Assembly (NCBI RefSeq): GCF_000002425.4
Contig: NC_037261.1
Location: 1,472,659 to 1,536,658, forward strand
From: Physcomitrium patens
Taxonomy: Eukaryota; Streptophyta; Bryopsida; Funariales; Funariaceae
Length of the DNA: 64,000 nt
Direction of reading: 5' to 3'
Shown here: positions 13,363 through 27,100 of the stretch, piece after piece
How the letters are laid out: every line of letters begins with the position of its first letter
How positions within the stretch are numbered: position 1 is the first letter of the stretch
The notes under the pieces: generated by a model
Told to the model about the DNA's origin: nothing
The model's input: only the letters and a program-made list of their open reading frames with translations
The model's database searches: none
Translations under genes and position numbers: made by a program

Positions 13363-13453
13363 TTCCCTATATATATATATATATATATATTAATATATAC
13401 ATACATACATTATTTTTATCATGTTTAAAAATTTAAAGTAAAGAAGAAGAAAA

Positions 13454-13485
<32 letters not shown>

Positions 13486-16400
13486 CTATATAGTTGAAGT
13501 AGGGGAAACAATGACAATAAATTGTGGGAGGCAAACACAAGCCACCAACATTATGAAATGTGTATTCAAATGGTACATTACAACTATGTGCCCATTTTAA
13601 ACATTATACTCAACGAAGATCCTAGTGCCACGAGAACATCCAAATATTTCTCATTCTAAAACAATCAAAGTAAAAGGTAGAAAGGAAAGACGAAGAAAGT
13701 ACATCATAAGAACGAAAGTGGGGGGTGCATAGAAATTCCATGGTGGTGGGAAAAAGGACATTATTCAACCCTGCTGACAGGGATGCTTTGGTGCCAGGCT
13801 CCTTTGCTGTGACTGATTCCCGAGGCGAGGCCATCCTGTCCTCTGCTCAGGGGGCATGTGCCACCGCCACCACATCCCGGGCGCGGGCCGGGCCGGGTGA
13901 GTATCCCTCCCCCCCCCCCCCGTCCCATCATCCCCCTGTCACTGACCCTTTCGCAGTTTGAGTTAATTCGATGGACTCCTTTGAATGCAAATGAGTTTGA
14001 AGCGGAGTTCGTTGGCTTAAGTTGCGTCCAATCAATAAACCACAATAAAATATAAATATAAATAAATTATATTTGTCTACGTAGTAACTCTTTGTACATT
14101 ATTTTGTGTTGCGGAAACGTTCATGCATTTGTTGCAATTTCTCATTCCTTTCTCTAGCTCCATCCTCACTATACTGTATCAGTATTTCTACTGTTTGTTT
14201 GTTTGTTTCGTTACGTTTTGTTTTGTTTTGCTGTGTTTTCCCCCACCAAACCTGATTCTAGATTTCCACTTTCTAGGGTTTTTCTGGTACGAGGATGAAG
14301 AAGCCCAAATTTGTTGCCCAGCCCCCCCCCCAAATCCCCCTTTGGGATGAATGATCCCTCCCGTGCCGGTATGGATGGATGGATGAAGACGTTGACACGT
14401 GTATCAGTGACGTCACGACCCTCCTGTGCTGATGCTGTCAGAAACCGACGTACTCGTTTTCATCTACTTTTGTGGGGAGCCCTATTCACACAGCGGAGAC
14501 TCATTCCCCATCTTGGGTCCTGTTCCCACCGTGAACAGTGCCTACAGCATTTGAGAAAACACCGCCAAAGTCGTGATAGAATCGAAAAAGGTAAAAGGTT
14601 GAAAAGTATTAGTAGGAGGGGGAAAAGTAAAAGGGGGACTCAGGAGGCATGAGAGAGAGCTAGGTTGAGACTCGTCCATCATCGCCTTCATTCCCATCTT
14701 GGCCAAGAGACTTTTTTGCTATCTTGCTTCTTGCCTCCTTATTTATTTATTTATTTATTTATTTATTAATTCTTCTTCTTCTTCTTCTTCTTCTCTTTAT
14801 GTTTTTTTTCTGTTTTTCCTACCTTTATATTTTCTCTTTTCTTTTCCTTCTACCTTTTAAATAATGAAATTAAAAAAATAAAAAATAAAAATTCAAGAGC
14901 AAGAAATGCATGAAACTTGGGTTTCTAGTCTTAGAAGACCTTGCACTTATGAACTGCACACTAAAGTTGTGGGTGCTGACCAGGTGAAAAAAGAAATAAA
15001 AAGGAAGGGGGATAAAACGAAAAAGCAATCATTTGGCATTTATTTCAAACTTCAACACACATTAATATATATGTATTATAATGAATTTTCTAAAATTATG
15101 TGCTTGACATGAAAGGTAAAATCAGAAAATATGCGAAATAAATACAGAAATATAAATTAATAGTTGTTGTAATTTCTATTATTACTTTGTTATTTTTAAT
15201 GTTTATAGACATCAATAGAAAACGTCAGAACCAAGAGGTTGTTAAAGAATCTTATTTTTGTTATCAGTACCTTATATAAAAAATAAACTATGTTTGTGGA
15301 AGATTGGTACTGGTTTTATATTATGCAAATTTGATTGAAATTTAATGGAATTTTGGACAATAGGATGATAAAGACGACAACATGTAAGGTATCTCATGGT
15401 TGTGCTGTGAGAATCACAATCAATCTACATTGCCAATTATTTATTTTTCTATAATATGATTATATTGGTAATGAAAAAGTTATAAAATTATTTTGGGCTA
15501 ATTATTCTTATTTGCTAAAAGATTATTTTTATAAAATAAAACTTGATAACTATATTATGAATCGGTTTTTGTTTTTGTTTTTGTAATCTAATTGTTATAG
15601 ATATCAATCTAGGCATGATTTTGAAAAGACAACCATGTATTAACAAGGAGGAATAGAAAATAAAAAAGATAAAAATTTAAGATAGAAATAAGTTAAAATA
15701 TTTGTTATTAAGTACAAAAAAACCAAATAAACTTAAATAAATATTTAGATATAAAAAATATATTGATAAGATTAAAGATGATTTTAATCAACATGTTTTT
15801 TACTATCTTCATTATTGTAAATTGATAAGATTAAAGATGATTTTAATGAAGATACTATTTACTCAACATGTTTCTATCTATTTCTACTAACATCTATCAA
15901 TTGAGACAATATAAATATTTATTACCCTAATACATCTTTATTTATTTATTTTGATTTACTAATGCAACTATAATTATAGCTAGTGATATTTAACAAAAAT
16001 TAATAAATTTCACAATTGATCTTTTTCCATCTAAGATATTTTATTATTTTGATAAATTTAACATCTATTGTAACAAAAAAGAGTTGTACATTTTAAATTT
16101 GATATTACAGCAACCAAAATTATCATCCATTAACAATTAATAATTAATTTAAATCATTTTCATAATAAAAAAAATTTTCCATCAGAATCCAATTCTAATA
16201 AATATTATAGAAATAAAATTTATTTGTATTTCTATCTTTTTATATAAATACACCACAATTCATTTTTTTGACATTTGTTTTAATACATCATACATATTTT
16301 CTTTGAATTTGACCAATATTTGAATATGACCAATTCTCTACACCAATAGATAATATACACTAAAAAAGAAAAAGGAAGTGATATGAATATTTTTTCTTAA

Positions 16401-16989
16401 TAAATGAGAACATATAATATCCTCTGTTAGTATAATGTACTTTCCTGATCTTAAAAAGATGGTCTTATACGAAAATTATTTTACTTAAGCAAAAAACTTA
16501 CACACATGGAATAATTTATATGAAATTTTAAAAGAAGATGTGTCTGTATTTTTTAATATACATAAATAGAATCGAATTCAAATAAAAATACCCAGTAGAT
16601 TTTATTTTTATTTTAACATATTTTATAAATTTTTTTGCTCATGTGTATGTTTCTCTTTTCTTTTCATTTCTTTTCCAATTATATGAGTACAAACCATGCT
16701 TTCTGCAACCAATATAAATGCCTACGACAAATCCCACAACATACTCTACCAACACAACAGTACGCATCAAATCATGTAAATGGAAAGGAGGAAACAACAA
16801 ATATCGGGAAAAAGCACCAGAATGAACAAGAAACCATTTGATAAGGAGGAATATTAACTATACCCACATCAAGTATATGTCGATGAAGATTTTCAGAGAG
16901 TGCTCCAATGTTAACTCGAAATTCAAAAATAGAAAAAATCAAGTCTTGGGATGAATTTCCAACTCACTTCTAATCAACCAAAATCCTCC
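13363..16989. other. AT-rich spacer with a small GC-richer island
   Basis: Mostly AT-rich with (TA)n tracts near 13370-13390 and 13458-13485. A GC-richer patch at about 13.7-14.65 kb contains C-runs, several CpGs and a TGACGTCA palindrome near 14408, but no frame with family resemblance. It may be a gene-leader remnant. A 27-bp sequence occurs twice exactly at 15762-15788 and 15821-15847. No gene supported. Confidence 0.5.
14737..14793. repeat. (ATTT)n then (TTC)n microsatellites
   Basis: About seven ATTT units are followed immediately by about eight TTC units. Confidence 0.9.

Positions 16990-17018
<29 letters not shown>
16990..17018. repeat. Poly(A) tract of 29
   Basis: Uninterrupted A run at the boundary where the AT-rich spacer gives way to the GC-richer leader region of the PADRE gene. 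A similar A-run near 56826-56853 marks the corresponding boundary before the CNGC gene. No retrogene or SINE body is evident. Confidence 0.85.
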
Positions 17019-17020
<2 letters not shown>

Positions 17021-17050
17021 ACCAAAATCCTCCAAAAAAACCAAAAACCG

Positions 17051-18764
17051 ATCTATCAAGCATCCACAGACAAACTTGGGGGAATGGCCGCCAGGTGCCG
17101 CTAACGGACGCTACCTACTGCGTGCTACCGCGACATGACATGTCGAACGTGCACTGCATCGCACGATGATGCGGGATTCACAGTAAGTATCGCCGCTCAG
17201 ATTCCTCCAGGCCTTCCTTCACCGCATTGTGAATTTTTACCTTCCGAATCGGAGCCTTCTAAGTCTACAAGTCAACTGCGCAGTTACTGTCCCGGTTATC
17301 GATCCATCGTTGCAGAGCTCGCGGCGGAGGCTAGTGGCCGTCAATCTTCTCGACAGGTCCGATCGCGCGTCGTTCAGTTCAGAAATCAGAGTCGGGGTAC
17401 TGATTCTGGGGCTACACGGCTGCGCTGGGGCCACAGGATCTGTTTCTGATGGCGATGGGCAGGGATCTGCACGGTGGCAGGGATGGTGTCAGAAAGGGGT
17501 GTGATCGGCTCGGGTTGTGTGTCCGGATGCCCCGGCATCATTTCTCGGCATGTGAAGTCAATCCAGCGGTTGGATGTTGGCTTATGGTTACCACTGACGC
17601 GGTTGCGTAGTTGTTAACTGCTGTACATCGAGCTTGCTGCAGTCGTCGGAGGGAGATAATCGGATCTGGAGCACGCTGTAACTCTTGTTCCGTGGGTTCT
17701 TTTTTGGAAGGAGATCCTGATCGTCTACGATCTCGAGTGCAATTTCCTTCATCGGTGGTGTCTGCAGGGAGTGTCTGCAGGGTGTGTCGGTGTTGAGCGT
17801 AGTACCTAGTAGTTGACGTGGATCGGACGATTCGATTGGGTGTTTCCTGTTGTTTGCCAAGATGGTTGAAGCTTGATGAAGCATGAGAGAGCTCGTCGAA
17901 GGTTTGTGTGTTCGATCGTCGATGAAGTGCCGGGGACAGTGAAGAGGTTTACGAGTGGTATGAAGTGTGTCGGGTTGTTTCCGATAAGGTGAGGTTTAGT
18001 GAAGCGATTGTGTGTGCTATTTAAGGTTGAGAGAATGTTTGCGACTATGCACTGGCAGCAGGTTTTGGGTAGAATTGAGCTGCATTTCGGATTGAAGAAG
18101 CAGGGGTACGAATCAGGGGTACGAATAACGGGTGTTTGCGCGGAGTATTAAATGCTGTGCTGTGCGTGCTTGACCAGAGTAACGATTGGTTGTTGCTACC
18201 AGTTGCATCAATGGTGTTAGAATATATGTGTGAGAGCTTGTGTCATGATTAGGAGGAATAGCAGACAAACAACTTTACTTCATACATGAAGCTTCTCCTA
18301 ATTTTGGGGCAGACTTGAGTGAACGGGTGGAGAAGGCGGTTCTTATCCTCAAGGGAAGTGAACCTTGTCTTGGCAAGGGAGCAATTTTCAGTTAGCGTGG
18401 ACGTGAACTTCATAGCACGTATTTCGTGCATTCAAAGCAGAGAGCCTTTCTTTCTGTTGAGGGAAGATAGAGGACATCCGGGTGGTTTCTGAACCGGAAT
18501 TTTCAGGGATCTTGAATGTGATTACACTGCAGTCTTTCCATTGAATTACATTGACTTGAGAAAAGCTGTCTCGCGATCTTCTGCTGTTGCCTGCGGTTGC
18601 ATCGTCAAGAGTTGATTTGCAAAGCCACGGAATCGTATGCTTCCAAGTTCGGAATTTTTGAGTCGGCTTTTTCTGGAGACCTTTTGGGTCCATAACCGTC
18701 GGCTACATTGTTTGCTAGGCACTTAGAAGCTTATAGGTTACGTAGGTGGTGCAGGTAGAGGAGG
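17051..18764 (+). promoter_or_regulatory. Putative promoter and 5' leader of the PADRE gene
   Basis: GC- and CpG-richer sequence directly upstream of the MGNC start, without a family-like protein in any frame. Open frames on both strands are short and mutually overlapping. By analogy with the RBR and CNGC loci it likely holds the promoter and untranslated leader, possibly with a leader intron. No specific element could be fixed. Confidence 0.4.
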
Positions 18765-19919
18765 ATGGGTAATTGCCATGCGGTTGACCCCGTGTGCGCG
18801 ACTGTGGAACATCCAAGCGGCAAAGTGGACAAAATTTATTTCTCGTCCTCAGCTCGGCAATTGATGCTACGTTATCCGGGGCATTATGTGGCGCTTTTAC
18901 CGCCTCCACCGACGTCTCCTGCCGACGGTTCGACACCACATATGAAACGGAAGCTGAAGCTGCTTCCGCCCGATAGCATGTTGAATATTGGCTCCTGCTA
19001 TAGACTGGTGTCGTTTGAAGGTTGGTTCTCAAACCCTTATCATGAAAAAGAGTAAAAGCACATTCATGTGGCATTAGCGCAGGAAAGTTCTAAAGCAAAC
19101 GCCGTATAAAATTTGCCGTATTTCACCCTAATTATGAAAGGAAATCGACTTGAGAAGCTTATGGGGCTTTAGTTCTAATCCGAGAAAAGTTCTTGTAACA
19201 ATTTTCTTAATTTTCCCTAGCTTTCTTTTATCAGGATCCCACTTCTTGGGAATTCTTCGTACAAGAGCCATTTTTTAATCGATCTAAGCTCATTCAAACT
19301 ATGTTTATATTGATCTCACTTTGTATTGTAGACCTTCTTTCAGAAATGTCCGAAACCGGCGCCTTGGCGCATCAAACAAGCAGGAAGAGAAGTCCCCACT
19401 CAAGCACCACTGTCCGTAAACATCGACGTTCTCTCTGTGACGTAAGCTACTACACGAAAACTCAGGCTTGATTTTTGTATGTACGCAAATGCCTCCTAGC
19501 TACCAAACATTCATGCAATTCCTAACTAGAAAAAAAGACCCTCTCTTCATTGCAGCCTGTGCAAACTTTGATGGAGCAGTCGGATGTCAGCAGGTCTCCT
19601 ACAAATCACATCAATAAGTTGCGAGGGATTTTATCGATGACATTTGCTTCTCAAAAGGTGCATCTTTGATAGAAAATGATTCACTGGGTGGATAGTTTTC
19701 AAGTTTTACGCTCCGTATAAGATTCGAATGATTAATGTGATTAACGAGGCGGGTGTTTCATTCTTTCAGGAAAACGGTGCCGCAGGCTTGATACTACCAG
19801 CCGCCCCAGATTCACCAACTTACTCGTTCACACAGTCGCCACCACAGCCCCTGCACTCAGTCCACCGAGGGGGAGCATGGCGGCCCAGCCTTCAAAGTAT
19901 TGCTGAACGAGGTCGATGA
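18765..19919 (+). CDS. PADRE (DUF4228) domain protein
   Basis: Plant-specific small protein of a family named for transcript responses to pathogen and abiotic stress; its biochemical role is not established. Four exons: 18765-19020, 19332-19441, 19556-19657, 19770-19919, in phase, giving 205 aa. The start MGNC has Gly2 and Cys4, a usual N-myristoylation/palmitoylation context, so membrane anchoring is likely. Family hallmarks visible are the VEHPSGKV strand near the N-terminus, PGHYVALLPP, LLPPDSMLNIGSCYRLVSFE, and the C-terminal WRPSLQSIAE. The middle and C-terminal parts are basic and Ser/Pro-rich and look disordered. The gene stands alone between two AT-rich spacers. Confident on family; no specific function is assigned. 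Confidence 0.88.
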
Positions 19920-22900
19920 GGGCCAGATCAGTGTGCTCTTTCGTACAAAGTTCTCCATCCCACGCATTCACGATGTTCTCGTGCATTGAGAACCTTGAAC
20001 AACGTCACATTGCTCGTCGATTATGTGAGACGAGTGACCACCATCTCCCAGGGATTATCTGGGGGCAGTACATGATAGTTCCATGGGCATCTTCTGGCCG
20101 CGGAGATGGTTTTGTAAAAACAAACTGCTAACTGTGATTGTTTAACTCTACACTTCATTTTGTGTTGTTATTGGATCTTCGAAGCTTGCGACAACATGGG
20201 TTTTAAGAATTAGAAAACTAGAATCAGGTGGTGGAAGACTCATTTACTGGGTACTTATTATTTTTCAGCATTAATTTCCTCTTTCTGAACACTGAATCAT
20301 AAATTTGTGAGCTTATTCTGCTCAAAGAGGCCTCTCACATTTCGCAGGGTTGACATCCGCTCCTGTAATATTTGTTGTTTATCCCCATTCTACTTAGTGA
20401 ACTCCTTAAATCAACTCGTGTCTGCCTGAGTCTACATTTCAGTCACAAAACGTGCACTATTCATTGAATGACTGCATCTTGGTGGCATATGTGACACAAC
20501 TAAATGACAGTACTCGCTTTACGAGTTGCTTAACATGCCCAAGCGAGGACCATATAGAGAAAACAGGGAAATAGTGACATGATACTACACCAGACTCAAG
20601 GAGTTATGGTGACAAACTGTGCAGCTCACACCAGAGAAAATAAAAGTAATTGCTACACGAGTATGCTTCAGTCCATTCTATCACCCATGTAATCATGAAA
20701 ATAACTCTCTGAAATATCCTGGCCGCTAATTTTTACAAAGAGAATCTATCTACCGCACTTCGGGGACGTTTCTATTGCCTTCCAATTACAGTTTGTACTA
20801 CTTGCTTCCCTTGAGGAGAGTCAAATGCGTTCATGGTGACACACAGTTTCTAGTGATTGAGCTAATCATTTGCGCATTATTTCAAAGATTCACCATGGAA
20901 GGATCCGGACAATAGGTACAACTCTGAAAATCTTCGCTGCAAGCCCAAAGTCTAGAGATGTCGGAACTTTACATGAGAGGTTATAGTGTGAGAGCCAGTC
21001 TCGTATTACGACCACAGTCGGAGCCAGCAGGGTAACAGTATGAGGTAAAATGAGTCCCTGATGTTCACGCATCCTCCACTCACTAACTCGTCCCCTGGAC
21101 CTCCGACATGCAAATGGTAGTTCGATTCCAGCTCCCATGCAGCCGGCTTACCTTCTTGAGTTTGCTAGTTTTCCACGAACCTAAAGAAATCGAATTGCTT
21201 GTCATTGAGAGACAAGTGTCTGTCTGGCAAGTTTGTTATCTTTGCATTCTGCAAACTTGCAAGCATTACATTGAGCATAGTTTAACACTTGCAATTCCTC
21301 TAGTTCCTAATATGAAATGTTTGTTTCTAGAACTCTTCTCCCTTCAGAGGACCTTTTCTTTGCTTGCATGGATGCTATGAAACACCTCAAATTGCCAGAA
21401 ATGAAATTGGAATCAGGAAGTTTTTGGGTAACTGAAAAGATAGGCCTTTGATGGGTTAGAGATTTATTTCGTTAAGAATTACCATGTTGTACTCATTGCA
21501 TCCTGTTATTTCTCACTCTCAATAGTGGTGTTGCTGCAATGGGGTCTAATTCAGATTCAGTAATTCATATTCTTGGCTGCTCGCTTTCCACTTTTTCCGA
21601 GACTATTGTGATTTCTTCAAATTCTCATTTCAGTGGTTTTCCTTGTTATGCTGACAACAGCGTCAGAGAATCAATTGCTTTAACGGCACATAATACGTGT
21701 AGGATTAGGTTATTCTATGTCTCCACTTCAACAAGAGAAAATGAGACAAAATTGTAATTAGATTTAATTTCAACCATGTACTAAGAAAGATATTGAAATC
21801 AAAGAAGATAAAAAAATTAGAATAATTATTATTTACTTAAATTTTAAATAGTGTATTAGATGAGATGGTATCTCCCACCTAACCAATTCAATTGATTTAG
21901 CATAATGCTCGATTGGTTGGAAAGTGGTTCTAAGTTTAGATCCAAGAAGTATTGAAGGCACAAAGGCATTAGATCCAATTTTTCAAAAACTCTTCAATAT
22001 AATTGATTCTTTTGGTTTTTATAGTATGATTGCTAGTTTAATAGTTTATATCTCTCAAAGAATATAGTGTACTAGATTTTTTTTAAATTAGAGTGGTATA
22101 GAGCAAAATAAGATGATTGATGGGATTAAAATATAAGATAGTAGTAACAACATCATTGCTTGTAAATTTGAGGCATGATCAAACATTTGTAATATAAAAC
22201 ATCCAATAAGTAGAGAAGGCTTAAATGCATTGTAGTACCACTTTTATAGTAGAACACAAAAATACTAAACAAAGAGAGGCCAATTAGGAGAATAATACTC
22301 TAAATTTATAAAAAATATTGATTGGAGTTTGATCCTCAAGAATTCAATACATTTAGAAATAAGAATATTGAAGGTGCATAATAAAAGATTCAAAAACTTT
22401 GGCTGCTATGTAAGTTCTAAACCAAGTGATAAAAATGCAATAAGTATAGGAGTATTGCATCAACATTATAAGATTGGTAGAAACCTTGCTTCAACAAAAT
22501 AATATTACACTAAAAAATAATGATCTTTGAAACCACAAGGATTCAAATTCAAACTATAAATACTCTTAGTGTAGTATTTGAATTATTCTCCAAGGGAAGA
22601 AAATTTGATTAGAATATCTTCGAGCTCTTTCAAAAGCAAATATAAGATAGAAGATAGATATTAGAAGGGATAATACAAAAATACAACTCTTTCAGCCTCA
22701 CATACAAACTAATTGAGAACAAAGATGTTGCCATATTTGTGAAAAGAGTCTCTAAATTTGTTTCAATTTCTTATAGATTATTATATTGATTCTATAGCAT
22801 CCTTAAAATCAATTCTAAAGAATACATTATTCAATCTTTAATATATGAAGGAAATAAAATGCACACAATTTTCTACATTGGAAACACCTAAACTACTTAG

Positions 22901-25480
22901 CTTCATTGTCCTATACAAGCTTCAACTCAAATATCAACAAAAATTGGAACAACTTGGAGACTTCCTGGTTTTGGAACTAATTAAGAATCATAGCCTATGA
23001 ATTAAATGCCTAACTACCTGAGCCAAGACAAGACTCTATTATTCATTCAAATGCGTAACCATGCTTGAAAACCACTATATTAAATTCCAATATAATTGTA
23101 TAGATGGCATAAAACAAATCTTAATTATATATAGTTTTAAGATTAATAATAATAATAAAAAAAAATCTTTTAACTATGAATACCATAGTACAAATTTGAT
23201 TCTATAACATTCTACAAAAAATTCAAAATGATTTTATAGGTATAAATCTTGAGACTTTAATACGTATTTAAAACCAAAGAATTTCTACAATACATCCTCT
23301 TCCAAAATTTTGATATTTTAATAATAGATAATAGTGAGTACTGTTGCTCAAAAATCTTTGGACCTTAAATGTGGATCTTCACAAAAAACATAGTTATATT
23401 ATCCAAGTCTATAAAAATATGAAGATTAGACACAAAAGAGGATTTTAAACATGAACATATCCTTTTCTTTAATGGATTCACAATACAACTCAACTAATGT
23501 TGGCCATACAAATATAATACAATGGAGTGCTTCAACATCCCAAGACCTGCTAAAGAATATATAATTCATAAATAAAGTGAATAGAATATTCAAATAAAGA
23601 CAATCATAGATTCCATCTTCATTAGTAGCAACTTGAGATCTAACTTTTATGGCATGCTATCCACTCTTGGCTCACACAAACAACAAAAAAGATACATTCT
23701 TTAATGAGATCAACAGTCATAAGATTTGCTTAGCAATCCATAAAGTAAAATTCTTGGAATGTAGTCCTGACCTCCTTCCATAAAAAAACCATAGAATACA
23801 ATATATCACACATTTACACCTTATTCTAAAAAATACTCAATTAGTATGTGCATATTTAAAGAAATAAATTCTTACGAGTTGTGGTACCAATCATTATCAA
23901 CAAAAACAAAGATGGTTCATATGCAATACTATTATCCATTTATAAATTAGCTCTTTAATCTTCTTCTGCTTGTCAAATCACCTAAACAAGACAACTTAGA
24001 TCTATGAAAATACAAACAACCACCTGGTGAATAAAACAATGCTATAATTCCAAATCAAAATTATTTTAAAAAACAAATACAAGAGTCTATTATGTAAGTA
24101 GGATGCTACATGCTAGATATACAAATGGCTCCAACCTTTAAAAAAGTCATTCTTCTATATACTTGTAGTTGTCATTAACTACAATGACATAATATTCTCT
24201 CTCAAAACATATCATAGTTACATTTGACACACTATTCTAGACTATATCCAAAGACAAATTCTCCCATTATTACTCCTTAAAGATAAGGCATGGAAAATTA
24301 ATAACAAAAAAAGACAATTCTTCTTCGACACCAATTTCTTTAGGAATCTACCAATAGATTTTATAACTCTAACTATTATCTCAAAGACTAATATACAACC
24401 AATCAATCAAAACCAAATCACAAAAGAAGAGATTACTCCTTCTTCCAAAACAAACTTAGGAGTATAAAAAAACCTTTTACTTTTACTTCCTTGAATGTTC
24501 AGTATTTGAGCCATAAAAAGGTTGGTATTAGAAAACAATGCAAGATCAAAGAATTCTTTGCAAGAACAATATTTATGTCTAATATGTTATTCCTACAAGT
24601 ATATGAAAATTTTCTTATAAAGTATTGGAATAAGACTCACCAAATAGACTTCCTGTAAGACACTACATTTTGGAGCAAAACATACTACTTGGTGGCCCAT
24701 AATTTTATTATAAGGAAGGTTGGCATACTACTCTCTAAGAAATTAGTAGCACAAGTATGCAAACATGGTATAATAGAATCCAAAAGAGTCCAATACTAAT
24801 TTTTTTAAATTTTAAGGGCTTTCAAAATTGGTGTTATTAACATATACAAATATAACAATATGGGCAACAAAATCTAACTTTGAAAACATTTCAAAAAGTA
24901 ATTCCTTCATAATTTATATTATATCCTTATCGATGACTTCAACTATATAACAAAAATAGCAAATAAACAAAGAGACAATGCCAATATTGATAAAAGACAA
25001 AATAAAACAACCATACAAAACAACCTTATACCTTAAACGATTCAATTGTTTCTACAATAGCCTCTTTAAAAAGACATGCCAAAAGTATTCTACATGGAAT
25101 AATAGACAATAAGCACCAAACATGATCTGCTCTTGTAACAATAGAATCTATCTGCCAAATGAAGTCCAACAACAATGTCACAAGAATTTGACATTCAACA
25201 CTGTCATAGGAATTTGAGACTTGTAAGTCATCAAATTGACCTAACTGTAGATTTAGAATAAAATTTTGCAATTCTAGTGCCAAATTTACAAGTATTAGAT
25301 GAAGCTAGTATAACAAACTTTAGATATATATATATATTTTTTTCATGTAGCAGCAAAAATGCAAGTTCATGTAGAAAATTTAGTATACAATGTCTACTTC
25401 AAGAGCATTCTTGTGGGCATCATATTAGCATCATCTTGGAATTTTTTTGGCATCTACAAGAATCTGGAGGTAGGATCAAA
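19920..25480. other. 3' flank, then CpG-poor AT-rich spacer
   Basis: Mixed-composition sequence to about 21.7 kb likely includes the PADRE 3' untranslated region. From about 21.75 to 25.3 kb the DNA is strongly AT-rich with almost no CpG and no usable open frame. This is what decayed, methylated transposon sequence would look like. No domain or terminal repeat was recognised. Confidence 0.5.
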
Positions 25481-27100
25481 TATCGTACATGGACCGTATG
25501 CCGTACATGGATTTAGATTCATACGTGGGAGGGATATCGGTTGACGACACTCGGATCTCGGGCGCCGCTGCTGTGAGGGGTCTGGACCCCGAAGTCCATT
25601 TATTTATTTATTTATTTATTTGTGTTGTGTTCTGTTTTTCGGGCTCCAAAATTTACGGTCAGTTGCGGCCAGAGGTTTTTTCCTCTTGCCTTGTGTGGTC
25701 TGCGGCGGAGGCAACATCGGTCAAGGTTATTCTTCAGCGGAGTTTTTGCAAGCTGCCAGTGTTGCGATTTGGATTTTGTTGTTGACAGCTCGGTGAGCTT
25801 AGGGGAATCGTGGTGTTCCTCTAATATTTTTGTGGTTGTTCCTCTACCATTGTTGCGACAAGGGTGCGGCGGTCGGATTCCTGCAATTGAAGTCGTGCGG
25901 CTACTGGCTCTGATCTGGTTTTGTTATTTTATTCCCTCGCGCCTAGCCTCTCCTGCGTTTATCTTGGTTGAGGAAATCTTCTACGGCATAGTGATTCTTA
26001 AAACAATTTCCTCTCGTTTTGGTTCTGGTGATGACGGTGTCGTCGGAGCGACAGTCTGCTCTTGTTGCGGTGTTTTATCCTTGGTGGTGAATTCAAGTTG
26101 CGATGGTGGTTGCTGTTGTGATCTGGCGGTGGCGCTGGTTCTTTCCTTCGAGCGATGGTGTACGATCCTGTTGGTGTGTGCTTGGGCGTGGAGATCCCTT
26201 GGTTCCAACCACGTGCAACCTAAGCTGTACGGCGCTTGTACTAGATCTCCAGATCCTACAGGGTTGCTTATTCTCTTCCTCGACACTCGCTGCACCGGTG
26301 GTTCACATTGTGCGGTCTAAGACCTACTTAACTAGCAGATTTCCTCATTTGACAACCCTGGGTGCTGCTCATTGCTCTCTAGATTGCGGTGGTGATCGAT
26401 AGCGGTATGGTCTGCACCGAAAGGAGCTCGTGGTTCTGCAAGGTGGTGCAGTAGTCATCGACAAGTCCAAAACTGGTTGTTTCTCCCTCTTGTTCGGTAT
26501 TGGCGGTGGAACTAGTTGTTGTGCGGCTTGCAACCTCACGTGATATTCAACCCATTGATGCAAGTGGACTTGCGCTCGCTGTGGACTATCTTCTAGTTAT
26601 ATACGTGTTGATATCACCGAGGCTGTGCCATGTTGGTATTCACAGCGTACGCAGCGTAGGCAGCGCTAAATACTTCCCCTCAATTCCTTCTCGGCTGGTT
26701 AAAGTAGTTGTCAGCTTGAGTGCTACGGTGGTAACAATTGCGCGTCTTCGAGTGCTGTCGACGGTGTTTGAGCTGCCACAAGTTGAAGATTCAACGTTGC
26801 AATTCGAAGTTGTCTACCTTCGGACGAGAGGCGAGCTGGATTGGCATTCTTCATAGAAATCATCGTTTTGCAAGCAATCCCAAGTGGCGACTGGCGATCA
26901 TCTACGGCGATTCTGAATTTTGGACAGTTACAATTAGAACTGCAATAGAGCATCGACTGCAAATTTCGTTCGACTGCGGTGGCAGATTGAGTGTTGTTCG
27001 GTCTGACTCTACTTCGACATAATTTTGTTTGAAATACGATCCTCTTCAACCGTATTTCACTTGGTTGGAGTACTGCCCACTCCCACATTCTTGAGCTCGA
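25481..27100. other. GC-rich island without a recognised gene
   Basis: A sharp change to CpG-rich sequence, resembling in composition the leader regions of RBR, PADRE and CNGC. The longest + frame (25622-26320, 232 codons) is rich in Cys, Leu, Arg and Val, resembles no family, and is matched by long antisense frames. A (TTTA)n tract lies near 25599-25620. It could be an orphan 5' leader, a non-coding transcript or a degraded gene. Confidence 0.4.

Noticed and set aside
21110..21140. GTTCGATTCC resembling a tRNA B-box
   Set aside because: The flanking bases do not form a T-stem, and no A-box or acceptor stem pairs at the right distance on either strand.
25622..26320. 232-codon open frame
   Set aside because: Atypical Cys/Arg/Val-rich composition, long antisense frames over the same DNA, and no family motifs. 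Likely a chance frame in GC-rich DNA.
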